Positions 57,172 to 64,000 of a stretch of 64,000 nucleotides of DNA are shown in pieces. Made by a program: the position numbers and the translations under genes. A model generated the notes under the pieces. The model searched no databases and was not told the origin of the DNA. It saw only the letters and a program-made list of their open reading frames with translations. Positions within the stretch are counted from its first letter, which is position 1. Each line of letters begins with the position of its first letter. Source of the stretch: an uncultured Verrucomicrobia subdivision 3 bacterium (GTDB lineage: Bacteria > Verrucomicrobiota > Verrucomicrobiia > Limisphaerales > UBA11358); the NCBI GenBank assembly GCA_903872345.1, contig CAIQKM010000073.1, positions 1-64,000 on the forward strand, read 5' to 3'.

Positions 57172-57330
57172 ATGAACCTATTATTACTGCTGGTGGTGTT
57201 GATGCTGTTGTTCGGTGGCGGTGGATTCTATTATGGCGGGCCGGTTTACGGCGGCAGCGGATTGGGAATGATCCTGTTGATCTGTGTGATCGTCTATCTG
57301 GCGGGCGGATTTCGCACCAAGAAAGGCTGA
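57172..57330 (+). CDS. Small DUF3309-like membrane protein (52 residues)
   Basis: ATG 57172 to TGA 57330. The sequence is a hydrophobic helix (NLLLLLVVLMLLFGGGGFYY), a glycine/tyrosine linker (GGPVYGGSGLG) and a second helix (MILLICVIVYLAGG), ending FRTKKG. The two-helix plan with a Gly/Tyr-rich turn resembles the DUF3309 family of small inner-membrane proteins. Function unknown. It is followed at once by a 23-bp inverted repeat that may end its transcript. Confidence 0.7.
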   Translation: MNLLLLLVVLMLLFGGGGFYYGGPVYGGSGLGMILLICVIVYLAGGFRTKKG

Positions 57331-57331
57331 C

Positions 57332-57414
57332 GGGGTGGCGACGGCTCGTCGCCATAGGATGTTGTCCCAATTTCTGGTTTGCAATAAGCAGTGGCGACGA
57401 GCCGTCGCCACCCC
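57332..57414. repeat. Perfect 23-bp inverted repeat
   Basis: GGGGTGGCGACGGCTCGTCG... (57332-57354) is exactly complementary to 57392-57414, with a 37-nt centre. No T-run follows. It may act as a terminator for the small membrane gene or as a dispersed palindrome; each arm is itself partly palindromic (GGCGACGGCTCGTCGCC). Confidence 0.75.
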
Positions 57415-57449
57415 CGCCTTATTATGATGGCGGTGGAGCGATGAGTTAA

Positions 57450-57743
57450 TTATTCGTAAAATTTTCCGGAGTGCAAAATCCGTGCAAAATCTCGCCATGC
57501 TGCTTGTTCTGCGACCATCGGCTGGCCTGTTATCCCGGAATTGGATGACGCCCATGCTGACATTGCGTCGAGGTAGCCGGCTATACTACCATTTTCCCAG
57601 CCATTGGGACTCAGGTTAAGCTTTCTATCATCGGTGTGATCTGACTCTTCTTTCGCGATAATTGCATCCTCAGCCAACGCTTGCAGGAATAGCAAGAATG
57701 ACTCCTTGGAGTCAACTTTCTCGGCCATTTCATACAAGTCCAT
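57450..57743 (-). CDS. DUF7660-like protein
   Basis: From the ATG at 57743 the protein has 97 residues: MDLYEMAEKVDSKESFLLFL, then WENGSIAGYLDAMSAWASS and AAWRDFARILHSGKFYE. This order, with W-N-x-x-L/I-x-x-Y-L-x-A and a final GKxYE, is the pattern of the DUF7660 family, small cytosolic proteins of unknown role, sometimes linked to immunity or contact-dependent systems. The frame extends 30 codons upstream without family similarity. It is convergent with nothing and lies just downstream of hisS. Confidence 0.72.
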   Translation of the reverse strand: MDLYEMAEKVDSKESFLLFLQALAEDAIIAKEESDHTDDRKLNLSPNGWENGSIAGYLDAMSAWASSNSGITGQPMVAEQAAWRDFARILHSGKFYE

Positions 57744-57780
57744 GTTTGAATTATGGTGGCATGGCTTGTCCGGTTGCCGC

Positions 57781-59025
57781 CTACTTCTTTTCAATATGGT
57801 TCGCGGCATCCGCAAATCCGGCGACAATTTCATCGCGGGTATGCAGATGGCGGATGCGGACGTAGGCGTCGTTGTCGAGGCGCGCGGTGTAGGTCACTTT
57901 CAGTTCCTGGGCGCGCTTGAATTGTTTGTCGGCCTTGGCCGGGGTGAGCGGATATTCCACGGCATAGCCGGCGGCGCGGAGGTCGGCCACGAGCTTGAGC
58001 GAGAGCGGGCGCAGCGTTTCATCTTCGATGAGCACAAAGACGTCCATGTGCGAATCAAACTTGGGCAGACGGCCGCGTTCCTTCAGCAGTTCCACGAGCA
58101 CGACATCGCCCATGCCGAAGCCGAGCGCGGCGAGGTCCACCTTGCCGCCGCTGATGAGCTTGATGAGATTGTTGTAACGGCCGCCGCCGGCGATGGCGCG
58201 GAATTCGCCCTTGCGGTCGAAGGCTTCAAACACCACGCCGGTGTAGTATGCGAGGCCGCGGATCACGCGGTAGTCCACCTTCACAAAATCGCGCAGCCCG
58301 CGGGCGGCGAGGTTTTGGAGGATGCTGTCCAGTTCCACGGTGGGTTTGCCGGATTCAATGAAAGCGGTGACGGCGGCCAGGGAGAAGCCGAGGGCGGTGA
58401 GCTTTTTCTCGGATTCCTCGGGCGTGGCGCGTTCGATTTTATCAATGATCTGGAAGAATTCGTATTCGTGGGCGGTGTCGCCGCCGCCCTGCTTGTAAAA
58501 GTCCTGCCAGGCGTTGCGGCTGCTCAGGCGGATGACGAAGTCTTCGGCGGTGAGGCCGAAGGCGCGCAGGGTGTCGATGAGCAGGGCAATCAGCTCGGCA
58601 TCGGCGGCGGGATCGGTCTCGCCGATGAGGTCGGCATTAAACTGAAAGTGTTCGCGCAGCCGGCCTTTCTGCTGGCGTTCGTAGCGGAAGAGCTGGGGGA
58701 TGGCGAACCATTTGACGGGCTTCTTGTAGTTGCGCTCGTGGGCGGCCACCATGCGGGCGAGCGTGGGGGTCATCTCGGGGCGCAGGGAAACTTCGCGTTC
58801 GCCTTTGTCGGTAAAATTATAGAGTTGCCCGACGATTTCTTCGCCGCTCTTGGTGGTGAAGAGTTCGAGCGGTTCAAGCGGCGGGCCGTCGTATTCGCGG
58901 AAGCCATAGCGCTTGGCGACCTTGCGCCAGGTGTCAAAGACGTACTGGCGGGCATCGCAGCTCCACACATCGTTATGCGGGAGCGGTTCAGGATAAAAAT
59001 CACGGAATCCGGGCAATCTTTCCAT
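57781..59025 (-). CDS. hisS: Histidyl-tRNA synthetase
   Basis: From the ATG at 59025 the protein has 414 residues. Class II landmarks are MERLPGFRDFYPEPLP at the N-terminus, REVSLRPEMTPTLARMVAAH (motif 2 area), FRYERQQKGRLREHFQFNAD, and the histidine-binding VIRGLAYYTGVVFEAFD. AIAGGGRYNNLIKL is motif 3-like. A C-terminal anticodon-binding domain occupies about 320-410. It attaches histidine to tRNA-His. The upstream open extension (to 59142) is low-complexity and was not taken as the start. Confidence 0.96.
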   Translation of the reverse strand: MERLPGFRDFYPEPLPHNDVWSCDARQYVFDTWRKVAKRYGFREYDGPPLEPLELFTTKSGEEIVGQLYNFTDKGEREVSLRPEMTPTLARMVAAHERNYKKPVKWFAIPQLFRYERQQKGRLREHFQFNADLIGETDPAADAELIALLIDTLRAFGLTAEDFVIRLSSRNAWQDFYKQGGGDTAHEYEFFQIIDKIERATPEESEKKLTALGFSLAAVTAFIESGKPTVELDSILQNLAARGLRDFVKVDYRVIRGLAYYTGVVFEAFDRKGEFRAIAGGGRYNNLIKLISGGKVDLAALGFGMGDVVLVELLKERGRLPKFDSHMDVFVLIEDETLRPLSLKLVADLRAAGYAVEYPLTPAKADKQFKRAQELKVTYTARLDNDAYVRIRHLHTRDEIVAGFADAANHIEKK

Positions 59026-59161
59026 CGGCAGAGGATAGCAGGCGGGACGGATTAGGAAAGCAGGAACACGGGGGCAGGAACACGGGGGCAAGGCTGAAGG
59101 CTGAAGGCTAAACGCTAAAATTAGAAAACAGCGAACGTCCAACAGCCAAGTCCGGCATATT

Positions 59162-59752
59162 TCAGACGGGAGCGACTGGTCCGGAGCGACGCTGGAACCG
59201 GGCCCGGATTTGCGGCCAGCGTAACACGATCTGGCCGATCACCACACTGACGCCGCCAAGAATCCCGAAGAGCAAAGGCAAAAGCCACATCTGGCTGAAG
59301 GTGTTGATGCGCGCAGATTGGGCATCGGCTGGCAAATAGAGCACCGGCACGCGGTCGCCCACCTGAAAAGCCGGCGGCGATTGATAGAGCGATGACGCGA
59401 CCGTGTGCGCTTGTCCGGTTTCGTCCGCAAAACGAAAGGTAGGGGCGTAGGTGGTTTCCCGGTTTTGGGGATTTGGCAGGGACCGTATTTCCGTAACGGT
59501 GCCGGTGGCGGGGCGGGCCTCCTGCGCGAAATGCAGGTCGGACAGGAAGGTTCCCGCGCTTACCAGCAGCCCCAAGCCGCCACCCGCCGTCAAACACCAG
59601 CCCGCCAGGCGGGGGCGGGGATTGGTTTGCAATTTCACGGCCGCTTCGCGCGCGGCCCGGGAAAAGCCCAGCAACATGCCGAACCAAATGCCCGCCCCAA
59701 AACCGGCGCAAAACACGATCGGGATGATGATGAAAAGGTGGTGGTCGTTCAT
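59162..59752 (-). CDS. DUF3592-domain membrane protein
   Basis: The 196-residue protein has three likely helices: about 6-30 (FIIIPIVFCAGFGAGIWFGM), about 48-70 and about 148-172 (MWLLPLLFGILGGVSVVIG). The part between, with ATGTVTEIRSLPNPQNRET, then YAPTFRFADETGQAHTVASS and FQVGDRVPVLYLPADAQSAR, is the DUF3592 signature, a beta-sheet domain outside the membrane. Function unknown. The C-terminus is basic (RWPQIRARFQRRSG). Confidence 0.82.
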   Translation of the reverse strand: MNDHHLFIIIPIVFCAGFGAGIWFGMLLGFSRAAREAAVKLQTNPRPRLAGWCLTAGGGLGLLVSAGTFLSDLHFAQEARPATGTVTEIRSLPNPQNRETTYAPTFRFADETGQAHTVASSLYQSPPAFQVGDRVPVLYLPADAQSARINTFSQMWLLPLLFGILGGVSVVIGQIVLRWPQIRARFQRRSGPVAPV

Positions 59753-59834
59753 GGTTGCCGCCGGCCAACTCAGTTGTCAGTTTGCCGGGAGGGCAAGCAG
59801 TGCGATGGCGCAGCCAGCCTCGTCGTCCGCCGCG

Positions 59835-60281
59835 TCAGGGCACCGTTACCGCTTTTTTGGCGGTTCCCTTATTTTTACCCCCTTTGGTGTTGGCGGGGCT
59901 GCCGTAATAGCGGACGCCCCGTTCGCGGGGGCGGGCGTGTTTTTTGGCCGTGTTATTGGTTGGGGTGTTGCCATTGTCGATGGCTTCATTGGCCGCCGGA
60001 ACCACGGCGTTCTCCGCCGTCGGACGGGGCAGGGAGGCCGGCACCGGCGCGGGGTCCAGGATGGGCAGCAGGGGCGGCAGCGGCGCCGGTTGTGCGACCG
60101 GTGCCGGGGCGGCCACGGGTACGGGGGCGGCGTGGGTGGGGCCAAGATCGGGCAGCGGATCGGGAGTGTGAATCACGCCGGTCTGATAGGCGTTTTGCCA
60201 GGAGACATCGTAGTAGGGCGGGGCGGTATAGCAGCCGGCCAGGGTGAGGGGGACAATCAGGAGCAAAGCCCGTTTGATCAT
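59835..60281 (-). CDS. Proline/alanine-rich lipoprotein
   Basis: From the ATG at 60281 the protein has 148 residues: MIKRALLLIVPLTLAGCYTA gives a standard lipobox (LAGC). The rest is low-complexity (APVPVAAPAPVAQPAPLPPL), with a basic end (KKHARPRERGVRYYGSPANT, KGGKNKGTAKK). ATG three codons upstream is an alternative start. It probably is a cell-envelope lipoprotein of structural type; no family is recognised. Confidence 0.6.
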   Translation of the reverse strand: MIKRALLLIVPLTLAGCYTAPPYYDVSWQNAYQTGVIHTPDPLPDLGPTHAAPVPVAAPAPVAQPAPLPPLLPILDPAPVPASLPRPTAENAVVPAANEAIDNGNTPTNNTAKKHARPRERGVRYYGSPANTKGGKNKGTAKKAVTVP

Positions 60282-60476
60282 ATGCGTCATATCGGTCAGT
60301 GGTGTGGAACGAATTTACGTCGGCGGGCGGGCGGTGTCAACCGGGCCAATCGGGGAATCATCCCACACCCTATTCGCGGTTAACCGCCGCGATGTTTACC
60401 GGGGCCGGGCCGCAAAACTTATTCACATTGTTCACATGGACAGCCCATGTCCAACCAGGGTTGAAATCCTATCTCC

Positions 60477-60689
60477 ATGAAGAACAACAAGTACTGTCCG
60501 GTCACGTTGGAGCCGGAACTGGAGGAGGAGGCGAGTTTGTGGACGCCCGGCCAGCGCCGGGCGTTTGCCAGCAAACTCGAACGGTGGGCGCGCCAGTTGC
60601 GCGTGAGCGCGTTTATTTTGGAGCGCCGGGCCGGGCGGCGAACGCCTTCTTTAAAAGGCGTTTCTGCCCGGCAGCAACGGTTGAATTAG
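60477..60689 (+). CDS. Small hypothetical protein (70 residues)
   Basis: ATG 60477 to TGA-type stop at 60689 reads KNNKYCPVTLEPELEEEASL, then WTPGQRRAFASKLERWARQL. The acidic start and helical basic middle look protein-like, but no family is recognised. Its last 77 bp overlap the end of the XRE-type gene on the other strand. It may belong to the phage-like cluster to the right. It could also be spurious past residue 50, where composition follows the opposite gene. Confidence 0.45.
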   Translation: MKNNKYCPVTLEPELEEEASLWTPGQRRAFASKLERWARQLRVSAFILERRAGRRTPSLKGVSARQQRLN

Positions 60690-61017
60690 TGGGCGGCGCG
60701 AGGGATTCGATGACGCGCTGCGCCACTTCAAAGTTCGCCCGGTCGTTCTTTTCCAGATACGCCAGCCGGTTCACCAGCTTTTGCAGCGGCGTGGCCTTGC
60801 CCTTGGAGGTGCCCGTGGCCTTCAGCCGGTTCTCGAGGTCCTGCAGCATGACCAGCGTGGCAGGCCGGGGATTGCGGTCGCCCATCAGGATCATGGCCAC
60901 GGCGGCCCGGGTGACGTGCAGTTCGCGCGCCATGTCGGACTGGTTCAGCCCGCGCTTTTTGAGGCGCATGGCGATGTCATAAAACTCAACCTGTTCGGGT
61001 GTCTTGGTGGTGCTCAC
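60613..61017 (-). CDS. XRE-like HTH regulator
   Basis: The 134-residue protein has a helix-turn-helix in residues about 15-60: MRLKKRGLNQSDMARELHVT followed by RAAVAMILMGDRNPRPATLV. The C-terminal half is helical and basic (LQKLVNRLAYLEKNDRANFE, KRLLKKAFAARPG). It stands divergent from the double-HTH gene with a 9-bp inverted repeat between them, the arrangement of a phage-type repressor. The motif differs somewhat from lambda-type XRE proteins and looks like the Ner/Cro-like class. Inference only. Confidence 0.72.
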   Translation of the reverse strand: MSTTKTPEQVEFYDIAMRLKKRGLNQSDMARELHVTRAAVAMILMGDRNPRPATLVMLQDLENRLKATGTSKGKATPLQKLVNRLAYLEKNDRANFEVAQRVIESLAPPTNSTVAAGQKRLLKKAFAARPGAPK

Positions 61018-61034
61018 AATGTTATCAATATTTA

Positions 61035-61073
61035 GTTGACAGAGTAATCATTTTGGGCTAACGTTCTGTCAAC
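61035..61073. promoter_or_regulatory. Operator-like inverted repeat in the divergent promoter
   Basis: GTTGACAGA (61035-61043) and TCTGTCAAC (61065-61073) are perfect 9-bp arms 21 bp apart, 18 bp upstream of the XRE-like start. The arm centres lie 30 bp apart, about three helical turns. It probably binds the neighbouring regulator. Confidence 0.55.
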
Positions 61074-61201
61074 AAAGTGAGCCTTGCATGGGTTCGCGGA
61101 AAATTCAATCAAAAAATGGCGCCGCCCGGGCGTTCCGGACGGCCGTGGCGCCGGCCTCAATCGGCCGGTGACCGGTAAACACATCCGACTTTACAGCAAT
61201 T

Positions 61202-61723
61202 ATGCGTCTCACCTCACCGCTGCCGCCGGCCTGGGAAAAGGGTCCGGGCCAACGCGCCTCCGCCACACTGCCGCTGGTCCGGCGCAAATTGAAACTGGGC
61301 TGCGCCCAATATTTTCCACTGGTGCCCGCGGCCACCGCCGCGCGGGATCTCGGCCTGGACGCGCGGGAAATCCGCGCGCTGGTGGATCTGGGCTATCTGG
61401 TGGCCTTCAACATTGCGGTGGGCGACGTCACCCCGGAACTGCGGTTTCTGGATTGCAGCCTGCGGCAGTTCAAAGCCTGCCATGGCCGGGAGACTTTTGC
61501 CGAACATTGGCCGGGAGTTTTCCGGCACATCATCCCCTTCCAGTGCCCCTGTCTGACCGGCCTGGAAATCCAGCAGGCGCTCAACTGTCATCGCAGCGTG
61601 GTTTCCGGCCTGATCCGCGCCGGTCATCTGCGCCAGTTGCGCCAAGCCACCCCCGGCCCCGGCGGCTCCTGCGTGGTCACCCGCCCCAGCTTTGAAACCT
61701 TTCTGCAAAGCCGCCAGTTGTGA
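61202..61723 (+). CDS. Double-HTH (excisionase/MerR-like) protein
   Basis: This 173-residue protein seems to carry two related winged-helix-like segments: PAATAARDLGLDAREIRALV, then DLGYLVAFNIAVG (about 40-75), and LTGLEIQQALNCHRSVVSGL, then IRAGHLRQLRQ (about 118-150) with a terminal SFETFLQSRQL. The second has the spacing of excisionase-type HTH_17 domains. It has cysteines (FLDCSLRQFKAC, FQCPC) that may be structural. No family name is certain. It follows the operator at 61035-61073 and is followed by the 10-bp repeat array, which it might bind. Confidence 0.5.
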   Translation: MRLTSPLPPAWEKGPGQRASATLPLVRRKLKLGCAQYFPLVPAATAARDLGLDAREIRALVDLGYLVAFNIAVGDVTPELRFLDCSLRQFKACHGRETFAEHWPGVFRHIIPFQCPCLTGLEIQQALNCHRSVVSGLIRAGHLRQLRQATPGPGGSCVVTRPSFETFLQSRQL

Positions 61724-61740
61724 ACCCCGTTTTCCCCGCA

Positions 61741-61920
61741 ATCAAGCCTCATCAAGGTTCATCAAGGTTCATCAAGGTTCATCAAGGTTCATCAAGGTTC
61801 ATCAAGGTTCATCAAGGTTCATCAAGGTTCATCAAGGTTCATCAAGGTTCATCAAGGCTCAATCAAGCCTAAATCAAGGCAAAAACCCCAGCAATCAAGG
61901 CAAATCAAGGCAAATCAAGG
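61741..61920. repeat. Tandem array of a 10-bp unit (ATCAAGGTTC)
   Basis: Positions 61741-61860 are twelve consecutive 10-bp units. Ten of them (61751-61850) are identical ATCAAGGTTC; the first and last differ by one or two bases. Up to 61920 more degenerate AATCAAGGC units follow. The period equals about one DNA turn. There are no spacers, so it is not a CRISPR array. Reading it as protein gives a meaningless repeated FIKVHQGSSR. Confidence 0.95.
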
Positions 61921-62508
61921 CATCCGATGAAAATACATAAAGTGGTCATGAACCATCAGCCAGTGTGGAACCGGAGAAACGCTGGAACCGTTTCCCCCTC
62001 TCCTGGGGGGAGAGGGGTGAGGGCGGGCAACAAAACAAACTTGCCCCCGTCCGCCGCTGCATGGATGTACCACCCGAAATCCGGGAACCGAGACCCGTTT
62101 TTCCCTCGCCATCAAGGCAAATCAAGGCAAATCAAGGCAAACGATGAAATATTCAAACGGCGAGGTAGGGCGCGTCACTCTGTGCGCGCCGTCATGGCGA
62201 ACCCAAACGTTTGCGTTAGCAGGCGGCACCATGGTCAATCCGGAAGTTCCGGTTGGCCGGCGGCGGCGGGTAGAGGACTGCCCGCCCCATCTTGGTGGCT
62301 ACGACGCCTCCGTCACCGCCCCCCACGCCCCCCCGCGCGCCTCATCTCCGTCATTGGATGTTGGGGGTTCGATGTTGTTAAATTTAAAATCCCCCCTCCC
62401 TCTTTGCGCCTCGGCGTCTTTGCGCCTTTGCGTTGCCCCCCCTGCAATCAAGGCTCATCAAGGCAGCCGCTCATTTTTTCAAAAAACATAACATATAAAC
62501 CAACACCT
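61921..62508. repeat. Gene-poor gap with further ATCAAGG clusters and dispersed repeats
   Basis: No gene is supported. Two more clusters of the same word occur, at 62111-62140 (three ATCAAGGCAA units) and 62445-62464. Between them lie a copy of the GGGGAGAGGGGTGAGGG...CAACAAAACAAAC repeat (about 62005-62041), an imperfect GGGCGCG/CGCGCC palindrome at about 62168-62190, and a TTTGCGCCT-type periodic stretch at 62402-62435. Confidence 0.6.
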
Positions 62509-63075
62509 ATGATCCGACTCAATGAAAACCTCGGCGGCCGCACCGCCACCACCCTGGGCGACCTCGAAAAATTCGCCGGCATTTACGCCCGCGACCATCA
62601 GACCCTGTGCGAGCTGGTGGCGGAGTTGAATGCGGAAGTGGACCAGGTGAAAGCCCGTCACCTCGCCCGTTTGCGCACGGCCGTGCTGTTTGCCCAGACC
62701 AGCAAAGCCGTTTTGCATACGGCGGTCGCGGAATCCGCCGCGCTCTTTCACCGGCCGCGCACCCAGATTTTTCACGGCATTAAAATCGGCTTTGCCAAGG
62801 GCAAGGGCCGGCTGGAAATTCCCGATGAGGAAACCACCCTCGCCAAAATCCGCCAGCATTACGGTTCGGCGGCGGACACCTATCTGCGCATCAGCATCAC
62901 CCCCAACAAGGAGTCGCTTGCCCAACTGACGGCGGCCGAATTGAAAAAACTGGGCGTGACGCTGACCGACACCGGCGACACGGTCGTCATCAAGCCCGTG
63001 AACAGCGACGTGGACAAGGCCGTTGCCAGCCTGCTGAAAGAGACGGAACCGGAACCGGTTGGCGGTAAGCGGTAG
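62509..63075 (+). CDS. Mu Gam-like host-nuclease inhibitor
   Basis: From ATG 62509 the protein has 188 residues. A long helix (YARDHQTLCELVAELNAEVD, then QVKARHLARLRTAV, about 28-65) leads to IGFAKGKGRLEIPDEETTLA and ISITPNKESLAQLTAAELKK, then LGVTLTDTGDTVVIKP. This order is the pattern of phage Mu Gam proteins, which bind DNA ends, block host exonucleases and are related to Ku. The N-terminal MIRLNENLGGRTATT is specific. The frame is open to 61927 upstream, but that part runs through repeats. No other Mu genes (transposase A/B, head, tail) are present, so it is an isolated phage-derived gene or a domesticated one. Confidence 0.75.
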   Translation: MIRLNENLGGRTATTLGDLEKFAGIYARDHQTLCELVAELNAEVDQVKARHLARLRTAVLFAQTSKAVLHTAVAESAALFHRPRTQIFHGIKIGFAKGKGRLEIPDEETTLAKIRQHYGSAADTYLRISITPNKESLAQLTAAELKKLGVTLTDTGDTVVIKPVNSDVDKAVASLLKETEPEPVGGKR

Positions 63076-63499
63076 TATTCGGAACCTCCGCCCGCCCGCC
63101 CGCGCGCGTGCCTGGCGATACCGCCAGGCAAACCGGCGTCACGCCATGCTTGGCGCCTGCGCATATTCGTCAACTCATCCCGGCAATTTTTCGTCAAGCC
63201 CAACGGGGCGCATCTTGCGGCTGCCCCGGAGCGCGGGTCTGTGACCCGCAGCAACTTGCGAATTACCAGCGTTACCATTGGCTTAACGCGCGTTTGACCG
63301 GCCAAGCGCGCGGGGCACACAGCCCCGCGACCTGATGGCTGGACGCCTTGCCCCTCCTTCTTTGGGGGCATTGTCGGGATGCGCCCCGCCCAACGGATTG
63401 CCGGCCTTTTGACTTGCTACCATCTTATCCTTGCGCTTAGCTTGCTCCATTCCCTTAAGGGCAGCTTTGCCCGCCAAATCAGACGGCACCATTATACTC
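63076..63499. other. Intergenic region with two hairpins
   Basis: No gene is supported. GCGGGTC/GACCCGC with loop TGT is at 63233-63249, and GCGGGGC/GCCCCGC with loop ACACA at 63310-63328. Neither has a T-run; they may be dispersed repeats or weak terminators for the Gam-like gene. Confidence 0.45.
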
Positions 63500-64000
63500 A
63501 TGAAGACACCGACAATCCATTGCGCCCCGTCCCGCCGGGCGTTTACCCTCATTGAACTCTTGGTGGTTATCGCCATCATCGCCATTCTGGCGGCCATGTT
63601 GCTGCCTGCCCTCAACCGGGCCAAGATTCGCGCGGTCGCCGCCCAATGCATGGGCAACAGCAAACAACTCGGCCTGGCCTGGGTAATGTATTCCGGCGAC
63701 AACCGGGACAGCCTGCCCATCAACTCCGACCAATCCGGGTCTTATAGTGGATCGCCCTCGTGGGTCAGCGGTTGGCTGGACTGGAGCACTTCGACCGTCA
63801 ATACCAATACCGCGAATCTCGTCAATGATACCTATTCTCTGCTGGGTGCCAATCTGGGCCGCAATTACAAGGTCTTCGCGTGTCCGGCGGCCAATTATGT
63901 GAATAGCCAGCAGCGGGCGCTCGGTTGGGATCATCGCGCCCGGAGCGTGACCATGAACGCCAGCGTGGGGGATGGCAACAAAGTCCAGTTTTGGCCCACC
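63500..64000 (+). CDS. Pseudopilin, N-terminal part (runs off the right edge)
   Basis: ATG 63500 opens a frame still open at 64000 (167 residues). The leader and helix are [20 protein letters not shown], then [20 protein letters not shown], a type II secretion/type IV pilin-like N-terminus. [20 protein letters not shown] is typical of the verrucomicrobial H-X9-DG pseudopilins, whose diagnostic end would lie outside the window. It resembles the island pseudopilin at 15128 in plan. Confidence 0.88.
   Translation, partial: MKTPTIHCAPSRRAFTLIELLVVIAIIAILAAMLLPALNRAKIRAVAAQCMGNSKQLGLAWVMYSGDNRDSLPINSDQSGSYSGSPSWVSGWLDWSTSTVNTNTANLVNDTYSLLGANLGRNYKVFACPAANYVNSQQRALGWDHRARSVTMNASVGDGNKVQFWPT

Noticed and set aside
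61692-61940. Protein of repeated FIKVHQGSSR units
   Set aside because: It is simply translation of the 10-bp DNA array (three units make ten codons) and has no credible start or family.
61741-62464. CRISPR array
   Set aside because: The units are contiguous 10-mers without unique spacers, and no cas gene is present.

Overview
The window looks like a high-GC chromosome segment from a Verrucomicrobiota bacterium, probably of the Pedosphaera/Limisphaera type. The evidence is PEP-CTERM-tagged exported proteins, pseudopilins with the [22 protein letters not shown] leader, very large secreted proteins with autotransporter-associated beta-strand repeats, a futalosine-pathway mqnA, DUF4337, PIN-PhoH and Pur-alpha-like proteins, and many dispersed palindromic intergenic repeats. 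The species was not determined.

Left flank (1-10.4 kb): the end of an IS transposase, a repeat-rich gap, then ahcY-metK on the minus strand. A divergent ArsR-HTH/methyltransferase fusion protein faces them, with an ArsR-like inverted repeat in the shared promoter; this is probably a methionine-cycle (SAH/SAM) control unit. Next come a DUF4337 membrane protein, mqnA, a ribbon-helix-helix/PIN toxin-antitoxin pair set between two copies of the mqnA tail, phoH, a Pur-alpha-like protein and rsfS.

Integrated island (10,474-39,073): a 28.6-kb element sits in the 3' end of an intact tRNA-Tyr. It is bounded by a 30-bp direct repeat of the tRNA 3' end and carries a tyrosine integrase at its right end. 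Repeated GCATAAC motifs lie near both ends, and the tRNA's likely original terminator is now just outside the right end. Cargo, left to right: a broken alpha/beta hydrolase, a NarX-type kinase and NarL-type regulator, a pseudopilin, two related giant secreted proteins (one adhesin-like, one GH55/pectate-lyase-like), an SGNH hydrolase, two esterases, a GNAT acetyltransferase, a TIM-barrel/SGNH lipoprotein, a truncated and an intact GH3, a GH31, a 5'-truncated jetD (Wadjet) remnant with another decayed gene, a membrane-anchored Ser/Thr kinase and the integrase. The whole reads as a mobile polysaccharide-degradation island with its own two-component regulators and the ruins of a defence locus.

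Right flank (39.1-64 kb): two PEP-CTERM proteins, rapA, a secreted propeller-like protein, HU, a frameshifted paralogue of the island esterase, an NtrB/NtrC-like pair, a small Ala/Thr-rich ORF, a strikingly structured tRNA-like RNA candidate, a zinc-ribbon protein, a 1.7-kaa secreted metalloprotease/LamG/beta-strand-repeat protein, small membrane and DUF7660 proteins, hisS, DUF3592 and a proline-rich lipoprotein. At 60.5-63.1 kb there is a phage-like cluster: an XRE regulator, a double-HTH protein, a 10-bp helically phased repeat array and a Mu Gam-like protein. A second pseudopilin runs off the right edge.
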